11,992 nt of DNA from the NCBI GenBank assembly GCA_035698885.1, contig DASSBJ010000101.1:1-11992 (forward strand), in the 5' to 3' direction. The notes under the pieces are model-generated. The model saw only the letters and a program-made list of their open reading frames with translations, did not search any database and was not told where the DNA came from. The translations under genes were made by a program, and so were the position numbers. Of the stretch, positions 1 to 6,601 are shown piece by piece. The stretch is from VRUE01 sp035698885. Lineage in GTDB: Bacteria; Actinomycetota; Thermoleophilia; Solirubrobacterales; 70-9. Position 1 is the stretch's first letter; each line of letters opens with the position of its first letter.

Positions 1-352
1 CGACATGGTCGGCCACACCGGGGTGATCCCTGCGGCGGTGAAGGCGGTCGAGACGGTCGACTCATACCTGGGCGACGTCGTGGAGGCGGTCGAGCGCACG
101 GGCGGCGCCTGCATAGTCACCGCTGACCACGGCAACTGCGACCACATGCTCGAGCCCGACGGCTCTCCCAACACCGCCCATTCGCTCAACCCGGTGCCGC
201 TCATCGTTACCGCCGAGGGAGTCGAGCTACGCGAGAGCGGCATCCTCGCCGATGTCGCGCCCACCGCCCTTGACCTGCTTGGGATTCCCCAGCCCAAGGC
301 AATGACGGGCCGGTCCCTGATCGAAAGGGGCACGGCGCTCGCCGGGTCATGA
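1..352 (+). CDS. gpmI: 2,3-bisphosphoglycerate-independent phosphoglycerate mutase, C-terminal part (5' end outside window)
   Basis: This is the C-terminal ~116 residues of the glycolytic enzyme that interconverts 3- and 2-phosphoglycerate using two Mn ions in an alkaline-phosphatase-like fold. The visible metal ligands of the family are Asp and His of DMVGHTG (codons 2-4 and 14-16), the Asp-His pair of TADHGN (125-130) and the His of NTAHS (179-181). The C-terminal SxPTALDLLGIPxPxxMTGRSL-type ending is also typical, here with VAPTALDLLGIPQP. The reading frame is open at the left window edge, so the start, the phosphoserine nucleophile and the other half of the metal site are not visible. The TGA stop at 350-352 overlaps the ATG of tgt by four bases (ATGA), which suggests translational coupling. 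The family assignment is secure. Confidence 0.96.
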   Translation, partial: DMVGHTGVIPAAVKAVETVDSYLGDVVEAVERTGGACIVTADHGNCDHMLEPDGSPNTAHSLNPVPLIVTAEGVELRESGILADVAPTALDLLGIPQPKAMTGRSLIERGTALAGS

Positions 353-1557
353 GGCGCGACCCGGCGAGGTTGAGGTTCGAGATCGAGGCGCGGGACGGGA
401 AGGCCCGTGCCGGCGTCCTGCACACCGCCCATGGCGCCGTGCGGACTCCCGCCTTCATCCCGCTGGCGACAAAGGGCACCGTGCGCGGCCTCGAGTCGGC
501 GGAGGTGGCCGAGCTCGGCTACGAGCTGATCCTCGGCAACACGTACCACCTGTTCGTCTCGCCGGGGCCGGATCGGATCGCGGCCGCCGGGGGACTGCAC
601 GAGTTCATGGGGTGGGATCGGGCGCTGATCACCGACTCCGGCGGCTTTCAGGTGTTCTCGCTGGCGCACGGTGGAGTGGCCGACGAGGTGAAGGGGAAGG
701 GGCGGCCCGGCGGCGCTCGGGGGTCGGTGGTCTCGATCGACGAGGAGGGGGTCCGGTTCCGCTCCTACAGGGACGGGCGCGAGCTGTTCCTCTCGCCCGA
801 GGTCTCGATGCAGGTGCAGGCGAAGCTCGGGTCCGACGTCGCGCTGGTCTTCGACGAGTGCACGCCCTACCACGCCGATCGCGACTACACGGCGCGTTCG
901 ATGCAGCGCACGCACCGCTGGCTCGGCCGCTGCCTGGAGTGGCACGGCGAGCGCGGTCCGGCGCGGCAGGCGGTCTTCGGCATCGTCCAGGGCGGCGTGC
1001 ACGAGGACCTGCGGCGCGAGTCGGCGCAGGCGGTATCGGAGGCCGGCGTCGACGGGATCGCGATCGGCGGCACGCTGGGGCGCGACAAGCGGGAGATGCG
1101 CGGCGTGCTCGAGCTGACCGCGCCGCTGCTGCCCGAGGCGGCGCCGAAGCACCTGCTGGGAATCGGCGACGTCGACGACCTGCTCGCCGGCGTCGCCCTC
1201 GGCCTCGACGTCTTCGACTGCGCGATTCCCACCCGCCTCGCCCGCCACGGCACCGCCCTCGTCCCCGACCCGGAGAACCGCTTCCGCCTCGACCTGCGCA
1301 AGGCGGGCTGGGAGGGCAACCGCGAGCCGATCGCGCACGGCTGCCCCTGTCCCGCCTGCCGGCGCCACGACCGCGACTACCTCAGCTACCTCTCCCGCGC
1401 CGAAGAGCTGACCGCCGTCCGCCTGCTCTGCCTGCACAACCTGACCTACATGCACGAGCTCCTCGCCCACGCCCGAACCGCCATAGAGGCCGGCACCTTC
1501 ACCACTTACTCCACCGAGGTCATGAAGGGCACCGCCCCTTGGGAGACGTCTGTGTAG
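349..1557 (+). CDS. tgt: queuine/preQ1 tRNA-guanine transglycosylase
   Basis: The 402-residue enzyme exchanges guanine for preQ1 at position 34 of tRNAs with GUN anticodons, the entry step of queuosine modification. Asp96 lies in DSGGFQVFSL (general acid/base). Asp290 lies in FDCAIPTRLARHG (expected nucleophile). QGG (214-216) and the GGTLG segment (240-244) are family motifs. The zinc site is Cys332, Cys334 and Cys337 (CPCPAC) with His363 in LCLHNL. FDECTPY (168-174) is also conserved. Compared from memory with typical bacterial Tgt, residues about 106-131 are roughly 20 longer and Gly/Lys/Arg-rich between FSL and EEGVxFRS, so there is a lineage insert beside the substrate loop. The ATG at 349 overlaps the gpmI stop. 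Whether queuosine is made de novo or salvaged cannot be seen, as no queC/D/E/F genes are here. Confidence 0.96.
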   Translation: MRRDPARLRFEIEARDGKARAGVLHTAHGAVRTPAFIPLATKGTVRGLESAEVAELGYELILGNTYHLFVSPGPDRIAAAGGLHEFMGWDRALITDSGGFQVFSLAHGGVADEVKGKGRPGGARGSVVSIDEEGVRFRSYRDGRELFLSPEVSMQVQAKLGSDVALVFDECTPYHADRDYTARSMQRTHRWLGRCLEWHGERGPARQAVFGIVQGGVHEDLRRESAQAVSEAGVDGIAIGGTLGRDKREMRGVLELTAPLLPEAAPKHLLGIGDVDDLLAGVALGLDVFDCAIPTRLARHGTALVPDPENRFRLDLRKAGWEGNREPIAHGCPCPACRRHDRDYLSYLSRAEELTAVRLLCLHNLTYMHELLAHARTAIEAGTFTTYSTEVMKGTAPWETSV

Positions 1558-1676
1558 GAGGTGTGGGGGTGCCCTCCAGCGCAGCGGCGTTAGTTTTTCG
1601 CCCCAACCCGGATATCGGACGGGCGCGCCGCCGAAGGCGAAAAACCCAGCAAGCAGGAGGGCACCCCCACGCCTCC
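1557..1676. repeat. long interrupted inverted repeat between convergent genes; possible bidirectional terminator or dispersed palindromic element
   Basis: The outer arms 1563-1577 and 1656-1670 are perfect 15-bp reverse complements (GTGGGGGTGCCCTCC). With one T-G wobble the pairing extends outward to 1557-1561 / 1672-1676. A second, inner perfect 10-bp pair (GTTTTTCGCC at 1593-1602, GGCGAAAAAC at 1636-1645) is nested inside. A small CCCG/CGGG pair (1607-1610 / 1620-1623) sits near the apex. The element exactly fills the space between the tgt stop (1557) and the kinase stop (1687), so a role in ending both transcripts is reasonable. There is no T-run after the outer stem on either strand, so it is not a textbook intrinsic terminator. 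It could instead be a dispersed REP-like repeat. Confidence 0.75.
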
Positions 1677-1686
1677 CCCGCGACCT

Positions 1687-2913
1687 CTATTCGGTGTTCT
1701 TCTTGACCAGTTCCTTTACTTCTTCGACCACCCTGTCGACCGTGTCCCCGGCGACTTCGGAGGCATGGACTCCCGTCGCCTTGTCGGTGGCGACGATCAC
1801 CGCGGCGGCCACCGCTGCGGCGATCAGCACCAGGGCGACGGCGGCCATGACGAAGCGGGCGAAGCGGGAGAAGGCGCCGCGCCTGGGCGGCGCGGTGGGC
1901 GCGAGCGGCTGGGGCGGCGGAACCGGCGCCTGCTGCGGCGCGCGGGCGACCGGGCGGCGGGTCGGCGAGGAAGGGCGCAGCTCGCTGCGCTCTGTCTGCT
2001 CGAGCCGGCGCGTCGTCTCCTCGCCGCCGAGCACCTGGGTCGCCGTCTCGCCCTCCTCCGGCGGCAGGCTCACGTCCTCGCCCTGCAGGCCCATCTGCAG
2101 CCCGCCGGCCAGCTCGTCGGCGCTGGCGTAGCGGCGCGAGGGGTCGCCTTCCAGCGCCCGCAGCACGGCGGCGCCGAGCGTCTCCGGCACCTCGTCGTTG
2201 TAGGTGCTGGGGGGGAGCGGGCGCTCGTTCTGCTGGCGCACCGCCAGCTCGGCCAGGCTCGATCCCTCGTACGGCAGGCGGCCGGTGAGGAACTGGTAGA
2301 GGACGACGCCGAGCGCGTAGACGTCGGTCGCCGGCGTCGCCTCCTCGCCGCGCACCTGCTCGGGCGCCAGGTAGGCGGCGGTCCCGACCACCGAGCCGAC
2401 CTGGGTGATGCGGGTCTGCGCGAGCGCCCGGGCGATCCCGAAGTCGGTCAGCTTGACGGTCATCGGGCCGCCGCCCACCGGCCCGCCGACGACCATCAGG
2501 TTGCCGGGCTTGACGTCGCGGTGGATGATCCCGCGCCGGTGCGCGTAGTCGAGGCCGGCACAGGCCTGGATCCCGGCCTCGGCGGCGATCTCCGGGTCGA
2601 GCGGCCCGTGCCGCTGCAGGATCTGCGCCCCCGAGCGTCCCTCGACGTACTCCATGACGATGTAGTGGCGGCTCTCGTCGACTCCGGTGTCGTAGACCTG
2701 GACGATGTTGGGGTGGATCAGCTTGGCGACCGCCAGCGCCTCGCGGCGGAAGCGAGCGACGAAGCGCTCGTCGTCGGAGAGGTGCTCGGCGAGGATCTTG
2801 ACCGCGACGGTGCGCTCGAGGATCAGGTCCGTGGCGCGGTAGACGTTCGACATCCCGCCCGAGCCGAGCCGGTCGCCGAGCTCGTAGCGCCCCGAGAGGG
2901 GGGCCGGCGCCAT
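1687..2913 (-). CDS. membrane-anchored serine/threonine protein kinase (PknB-like, no PASTA domains)
   Basis: This 408-residue Hanks-type kinase has an N-terminal catalytic domain (about 10-275): glycine loop GSGGMSNV (17-24), Lys39 in VAVKIL, Glu58 as likely helix-C partner, catalytic HRDVKPGN (131-138), DFG (157-159), an activation loop with Thr167/Thr170 as candidate autophosphorylation sites, GTAAYLAPEQ (177-186), and DVYALGVVLY (197-206). All key residues are present, so it should be active. A Pro/Glu-rich cytoplasmic linker (about 280-348) leads to one transmembrane helix (about 352-376) and an external tail of only ~32 residues, a charged amphipathic helix. PASTA repeats are absent, so muropeptide sensing by that route is unlikely. 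The ATG overlaps the stop of the upstream lipoprotein gene by one base (TGATG). Co-expression suggests that the lipoprotein is its extracytoplasmic partner or input, which is inference. Confidence 0.95.
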   Translation of the reverse strand: MAPAPLSGRYELGDRLGSGGMSNVYRATDLILERTVAVKILAEHLSDDERFVARFRREALAVAKLIHPNIVQVYDTGVDESRHYIVMEYVEGRSGAQILQRHGPLDPEIAAEAGIQACAGLDYAHRRGIIHRDVKPGNLMVVGGPVGGGPMTVKLTDFGIARALAQTRITQVGSVVGTAAYLAPEQVRGEEATPATDVYALGVVLYQFLTGRLPYEGSSLAELAVRQQNERPLPPSTYNDEVPETLGAAVLRALEGDPSRRYASADELAGGLQMGLQGEDVSLPPEEGETATQVLGGEETTRRLEQTERSELRPSSPTRRPVARAPQQAPVPPPQPLAPTAPPRRGAFSRFARFVMAAVALVLIAAAVAAAVIVATDKATGVHASEVAGDTVDRVVEEVKELVKKNTE

Positions 2914-3560
2914 CAGTCGCCTCCCCCGGCAGGGGCGGCCGGGCCGACGCCGCCCGAGGGGCCTTCGGGTTCTTCCTTTTCAGGCGCTTCTTCGGCCGCC
3001 GGCGGGCCGTTGCCCTTTTCCGGTCCTTTGCCTTCGCCGCCGGCCTGCGGCGGCAGCGAGCCTTCTTCTTCGGCTTCCTCAGGCTTCGGTTCCTTTTCCT
3101 TCTCCTGCTTCTTTTCCTTCTGCTTCGGCTCTTCGACTTCTTCTTCGGGTTCGGTCGGGACTTCGGCCGGGGCGATCGCTTCGCTGCTCGATTCTTCGCA
3201 GGAGGCGATCACTTCTTCCAGCCGGGCGGCCCCCTGTTCGAGCGCCCGCTTCAGCTTCGGGTCGACGCCTTGCAGCGCTTCGATCTGTTCGCCGACCTGC
3301 TGAGCCGCGCTTTCGGCGCCGACGCAGTCGCCTTCCCCCGCGAGCTGCTTGACCGTGTCGAGGTTCGCGGTGATCTCCCGCGCGGTCTCGCCGGGCAGCA
3401 GCTTGGCGTCTTCGCCGCCGCAGGCGGTCAGGCCGAGGGCGATCAGGAGGCCGGCGGCGAGGGCAAGCGATGGCAGGAGGGCGCGACGCACTCGGGCGAG
3501 TCTAGAGAACCGCCTGCGGCGCAAGAATTGCCTGCACCTGTGCGTAGATGAGCGTTTCAT
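2913..3560 (-). CDS. lipoprotein with helical core and Glu/Lys/Pro-rich tail, function unknown
   Basis: The 215-residue protein starts at the ATG at 3560, which overlaps the phosphoesterase stop in an ATGA. The N-terminus is strongly Arg-rich (residues 1-27), followed by a hydrophobic stretch (28-44) and the lipobox LTAC with lipidated Cys47, then GGED. The RRRRFS stretch before the hydrophobic core is weakly Tat-like, but a Sec lipoprotein signal is equally possible. Residues about 55-125 are predicted helical with two cysteines (in GDCVG and ASCEE), then a low-complexity, highly acidic tail rich in Glu, Lys, Pro and Gly runs to the C-terminus. By hand count it uses about 32 GAA to 5 GAG codons after the signal region, opposite to its neighbours. 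I do not recognise a family. Its place directly before the kinase suggests a cell-envelope sensor or spacer. Confidence 0.87.
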   Translation of the reverse strand: MKRSSTHRCRQFLRRRRFSRLARVRRALLPSLALAAGLLIALGLTACGGEDAKLLPGETAREITANLDTVKQLAGEGDCVGAESAAQQVGEQIEALQGVDPKLKRALEQGAARLEEVIASCEESSSEAIAPAEVPTEPEEEVEEPKQKEKKQEKEKEPKPEEAEEEGSLPPQAGGEGKGPEKGNGPPAAEEAPEKEEPEGPSGGVGPAAPAGGGD

Positions 3561-4303
3561 GAGCCGACCTTGAGCCGCTCGGCAAGGCGCCGCGGCAGGC
3601 CGGCCGCGGCGATCGCCGCGGCGGCTCGCTCGACGTCGTAGGCGACACGGTGAAAGCGCGCGGTGGACTCGGCGGTGTCGAGCTCCAGCCAGGCGGCGCG
3701 GGCGTCGCCGTCGCGCGGCTGACCGACGCTGCCCGGGTTGACCAGCCACTGGCCCGCGCCGAGGTCGAGCAGCGTGTCGTCGCTCGCCTGCGCGCCGCGG
3801 ATCTCCTCATGCCGCTCGGCGCCGTTCTGCGGCCGGACGAAGAAGAGCGAGACGTGGGAATGGCCGACGAGGCCGATCCGCTGCTCCTGCGCGTCGAGAC
3901 AGGCGTCAGCCTGCTCGGCGGAAAGCACGTACTCCCAGACCGGGTCGCGCGGGGAGGCGTGGAAGAGCCCGATCCGCTCGCGCTCGCCGGCGGGCTCGAG
4001 CCCCCGCAGCCACTCCGTCGTCCGCTCGGCGACCTGGCCGCGGGTCCAGGCGACGGCCGCGGCCGCCGCCTCGGAGAAGGCGCCGACGTCGAGCGCTCCG
4101 AGCACCGCGAGGTCGTGATTGCCGACCAGGCAGATCCCGCAGCGCTCGCGCGCCAGGTCGGCGCACTCGTCCGGCTCGGCGCCGTAGCCCAGCACGTCGC
4201 CGAGGCACCAGGTCTCGTCCACACCCGCCGCGTCGACCGCGTCCAGCACCGCCTCGAAGGCGGGCAGGTTGGCGTGGATGTCGGTGACGACGGCGGCGCG
4301 CAC
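3557..4303 (-). CDS. calcineurin-like metallophosphoesterase (YfcE/MJ0936-type)
   Basis: The 248-residue binuclear metal phosphoesterase has the full ligand set: Asp8-x-His10 in TDIHANL, Asp36 in CLGDVLGYG, Asn62-His63-Asp64 in VGNHD, His115 in LFHASP, and GHSH at 147-150. NPGSVGQPRDGD near residues 188-199 is the family's usual C-terminal motif. The GTG at 4303 is chosen because the conserved core begins three to five residues later. An in-frame extension upstream would run through the argS start and has no family resemblance. A TACGCT hexamer lies 7 nt upstream of this GTG, which fits a leaderless transcript. The gene heads an operon with the lipoprotein (4-nt overlap) and the kinase. The substrate is unknown: the family includes phosphodiesterases and nucleotide hydrolases, and nothing here shows protein phosphatase activity. 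Confidence 0.92.
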   Translation of the reverse strand: MRAAVVTDIHANLPAFEAVLDAVDAAGVDETWCLGDVLGYGAEPDECADLARERCGICLVGNHDLAVLGALDVGAFSEAAAAAVAWTRGQVAERTTEWLRGLEPAGERERIGLFHASPRDPVWEYVLSAEQADACLDAQEQRIGLVGHSHVSLFFVRPQNGAERHEEIRGAQASDDTLLDLGAGQWLVNPGSVGQPRDGDARAAWLELDTAESTARFHRVAYDVERAAAAIAAAGLPRRLAERLKVGS

Positions 4304-4310
4304 GGCGGCC

Positions 4311-4316
4311 AGCGTA
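4311..4316 (-). promoter_or_regulatory. candidate -10 element (TACGCT) of the phosphoesterase-lipoprotein-kinase operon
   Basis: TACGCT on the - strand is followed by 7 bases and then the GTG at 4303. A TANNNT hexamer at this distance puts transcription start on or next to the start codon, the arrangement of leaderless actinobacterial genes. No convincing -35 is seen. Inferred from spacing only. Confidence 0.5.
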
Positions 4317-4337
4317 CCCCGGCGGAGGCCCGGTCCA

Positions 4338-4343
4338 TACGAT
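4338..4343 (+). promoter_or_regulatory. candidate -10 element (TACGAT) of argS
   Basis: TACGAT is followed by 6 bases and the GTG at 4350, again fitting a leaderless mRNA. There is no Shine-Dalgarno-like sequence before this GTG. The region where a -35 would lie (about 4315-4320) overlaps the -10 of the divergent operon. Confidence 0.55.
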
Positions 4344-4349
4344 GCGCTC

Positions 4350-5984
4350 GTGACTGCAACGGACTCGGTCAGCGAGCTGCGTGCCGCCGTCGAGCGCGCC
4401 GCGCGCGCGCTGCGCGACGGCGAGCCGGTCGAGCCGCACCCGACGCTCGACCGTCCGCCCAAGCCGGATCTCGGCGACTACAGCTCCAACGCGGCGATGC
4501 TGCTGGCGGCTCCGCTCGGCGAGGCGCCGCGCGAGGTCGCCGCCCGCCTCGGCGAGGAGCTGCGGCGCGAGCTCGCCGCCGAGGGGAGCGTCGACCGGGT
4601 CGAGGTCGCCGGCCCGGGCTTCGTCAACCTCTTCCTCTCCGACGAGTGGTACCGGCGGGCGATGGCCCGGCTCGGCGCCGCCGGCAGGGAGCTCGGGCCG
4701 GCCCCGGTCGCCTCGCCGCAGCGGATCCTGGTCGAGTACATCTCCGCCAACCCGACCGGGCCGCTGCACGTCGGCGGCGGCCGGCACGCCGCCTACGGCG
4801 ACGCCCTGGTGCGGCTGCTGAGGGCGGTCGGCCACGAGGTGCAAAGCGAGTACTACGTCAACGACGCAGGCGGCCAGGTGCAGCGCTTCGCCGAGTCGAT
4901 CGTCGCCGCGATGAAGGGCGAGCCGCCGCCCGCGGACGGCTACGAAGGCGCCTACGTCGCCGAGCTGGGCGAGCGGATGAAGGCCGAGGGGATCGACGTG
5001 GGGGAGACCGAGGCGATCGGCCGGCGCGGAATCGAGCTGATCCTCGCGGGGGTGCGCGAGACGCTCGACCGCTTCGGCGTCGGCTTCGACAGCTGGTTCT
5101 CCGAGCGCGACCTCTACGCGAGCGGCGAGGTCGAGGCGGCGCTGGAGGAGCTCGAACGGCGCGGCCACACCTACCACAGCGAAGAGGCGCTCTGGCTGCG
5201 CAGCACGGAGTTCGGCGACGACAAGGACCGCGTCCTGGTGCGCTCCGGCGGCGAGCCGACCTACCTCGCCGCCGACGTCGCCTACCACCGCGACAAGCTC
5301 GAGCGCGGCTTCGAGCACCTGATCGACGTGCTCGGCGCCGACCACCACGGCTACGCGCCGCGCCTGCGCGCCGCGATCGCCGCCCTCGGCACCGACCCCG
5401 AGGCGCTGGAGGCGCTGATCATGCGCCTCGTCCACATCGTCGAATCGGGCGAGCGGGCGCAGATGTCGAAGCGCAGCGGCGACTTCGTCTCGCTCGACGA
5501 GCTGGTCGACGACATCGGCGTCGACGCGACCCGCTGGTTCATGCTCTGGCGCAGCCACGACACGACCGTCGACCTGGACCTCGAGCTGGCGCGCCGCGAG
5601 TCCAGCGACAACCCCGTCTACTACGTGCAGTACGCGCACGCGCGGATCGCCAGCATCCTGCGCAAGGCGGGCGGCGAGGCTGGGGAAGCCGGCGCGCCGA
5701 CGCCGGGCACGCCGCTGGAGCCGGCCGAGCGCGATCTGGTCAAGCGCCTGCTCGAGTTTCCCGAGGAGGTGCGCGAGGCGGCGGTGCGGCGCGCGCCGCA
5801 CCGGATCTGCGCCTACTCGACCGCGGTCGCCGCCGACTTCCACGCCTTCTACCGCGACTGCCAGGTGGTCGGCGCCGAGGGGGAGGGGGTCGAGCGCTCG
5901 CGGCTCGGGCTCTGCCTGCTGGCCCAGCGCACGATCGCCGCTTCGCTGGGGCTGCTCGGCATCTCCGCCCCCGAAGAGATGTGA
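4350..5984 (+). CDS. argS: arginyl-tRNA synthetase
   Basis: The 544-residue class I synthetase charges tRNA-Arg with arginine. From N- to C-terminus it shows the ArgRS-specific N-terminal domain (KPDLGDYSSNAAM, about 38-50; GPGFVNLFLS, 89-98), the HIGH-equivalent HVGGGRHA (140-147) preceded by SANPTGPL, EYYVNDAGGQ (167-176), DHHGY (331-335), and the KMSKS-equivalent MSKRSG (372-377). The DALR anticodon-binding domain begins near NPVYYVQYAHAR (421-432) and includes a FHAFYRDCQVVG-type motif near 497-508. The GTG at 4350 is chosen because the family N-terminus starts there and a -10 hexamer sits just upstream; the longer in-frame ATG at 4269 would run through the divergent gene's start. Its TGA overlaps the GTG of the next gene by four bases, so the two are probably translated together. 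Confidence 0.97.
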   Translation: MTATDSVSELRAAVERAARALRDGEPVEPHPTLDRPPKPDLGDYSSNAAMLLAAPLGEAPREVAARLGEELRRELAAEGSVDRVEVAGPGFVNLFLSDEWYRRAMARLGAAGRELGPAPVASPQRILVEYISANPTGPLHVGGGRHAAYGDALVRLLRAVGHEVQSEYYVNDAGGQVQRFAESIVAAMKGEPPPADGYEGAYVAELGERMKAEGIDVGETEAIGRRGIELILAGVRETLDRFGVGFDSWFSERDLYASGEVEAALEELERRGHTYHSEEALWLRSTEFGDDKDRVLVRSGGEPTYLAADVAYHRDKLERGFEHLIDVLGADHHGYAPRLRAAIAALGTDPEALEALIMRLVHIVESGERAQMSKRSGDFVSLDELVDDIGVDATRWFMLWRSHDTTVDLDLELARRESSDNPVYYVQYAHARIASILRKAGGEAGEAGAPTPGTPLEPAERDLVKRLLEFPEEVREAAVRRAPHRICAYSTAVAADFHAFYRDCQVVGAEGEGVERSRLGLCLLAQRTIAASLGLLGISAPEEM

Positions 5985-6601
5985 AGGTCCTGGCGGAGAT
6001 TCCCGCCCGCGACGCGCCGGAGCTGCGCACGGGCTCGCTGCGGCGCGGCGACCTCGAGGCTTACGGGGGTCTGCTGGAAGAGCTCGCGGGCGCGGGCTGC
6101 GTCCTGGCGGCCGGCCACGAGCCGCCGACCGCCCGTGGCGTGGCGGTCGGGCTGGCGGCCACCGCGGCGGCGCGCGGATCGCGAGTGGCGCTGGTCGAGT
6201 GCGCCCTCGCCGACCCGGGCCTGGCCGATGCGCTGGGGCTCGCCACGGCGCCGGGCCTGCACGAGCATCTGCGCGGCGGGGCGGACAGCGCGGCGATTCT
6301 CAAGCCGGTCGTCCTCGCCGGGCCCGGCTCCGCCGATGCGACCGCGCCGCTGGTCTGCGTCGTCGCCGGTCGCCCCTCGGCGGACGGCGCGCAGCTGCTC
6401 GCCTCAGACGCCTTCGCGCGCGCCCTCGCGGGGCTGCGCGAGGCCTACGAGCTGGTCGTGATCGACGGCCCGCCGCTGCGCGACGAGAACTCGCTGCGGC
6501 CGCTGCTGTCGCTGGCCGACGCGACGATCGCCTGCCTCGGGCCCGAGGAGCCGCGCGGACTGCCGATCTCGGTCGACGGAGTGGTGATTCAGAGGTCGTA
6601 G
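5981..6601 (+). CDS. degenerate CpsD/Wzc-like P-loop protein (probable pseudo-ATPase)
   Basis: The 206-residue protein begins at the GTG at 5981, inside the argS stop (GTGA). Its layout follows the cytoplasmic ATPase half of bacterial tyrosine-kinase/chain-length proteins: an EIPARD-type linker (6-11), a segment LRRGDLEAYGGLLEEL (20-35), a strand and the site where Walker A should lie (43-58), RGSRVALVECALADPGL (65-81) where the family has VLLVDADLRRP, PGLHEHLRGG (91-100) where it has GLSDVLxG, and a Walker B-like ELVVIDGPP (157-165, Asp162). The GxxGKS/T motif is missing (it reads GHEPPTARG) and the Walker A' Asp residues are Glu73 and Ala75, so ATP binding is doubtful. There are no membrane segments and no Tyr-rich tail. 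It ends 13 nt inside the convergent ccmH. It could also derive from a MinD/ParA-like protein. Confidence 0.8.
   Translation: MKVLAEIPARDAPELRTGSLRRGDLEAYGGLLEELAGAGCVLAAGHEPPTARGVAVGLAATAAARGSRVALVECALADPGLADALGLATAPGLHEHLRGGADSAAILKPVVLAGPGSADATAPLVCVVAGRPSADGAQLLASDAFARALAGLREAYELVVIDGPPLRDENSLRPLLSLADATIACLGPEEPRGLPISVDGVVIQRS

Noticed and set aside
612..1706. 364-codon + strand open frame
   Set aside because: Out-of-frame reading of tgt, Arg/Pro/Ala-rich without motifs.
2040..2070. PASTA domains or other sensor in the kinase C-terminus
   Set aside because: The region before the membrane helix is a Pro/Glu-rich linker on the cytoplasmic side, and only ~32 residues follow the helix.
1765..3303. 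512-codon + strand open frame
   Set aside because: Antisense to the clearly recognisable kinase and lipoprotein genes; no motifs, low-complexity composition.
4304..4462. N-terminal extension of the phosphoesterase to an ATG at 4462
   Set aside because: It would run through the argS start and promoter, adds Ser/Arg-rich residues without family similarity, and the conserved core starts right after the GTG at 4303.
3906..5843. 645-codon - strand open frame
   Set aside because: Antisense to argS; the protein is a mirror of high-GC codon bias with no family motif.
3650..6601. A single 983-codon open frame on the + strand
   Set aside because: Most of it is antisense to the phosphoesterase gene and then out of frame within argS, with Arg/Ala-rich sequence typical of high-GC shadows. 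Only its last 206 codons (from 5981) show a recognisable fold.
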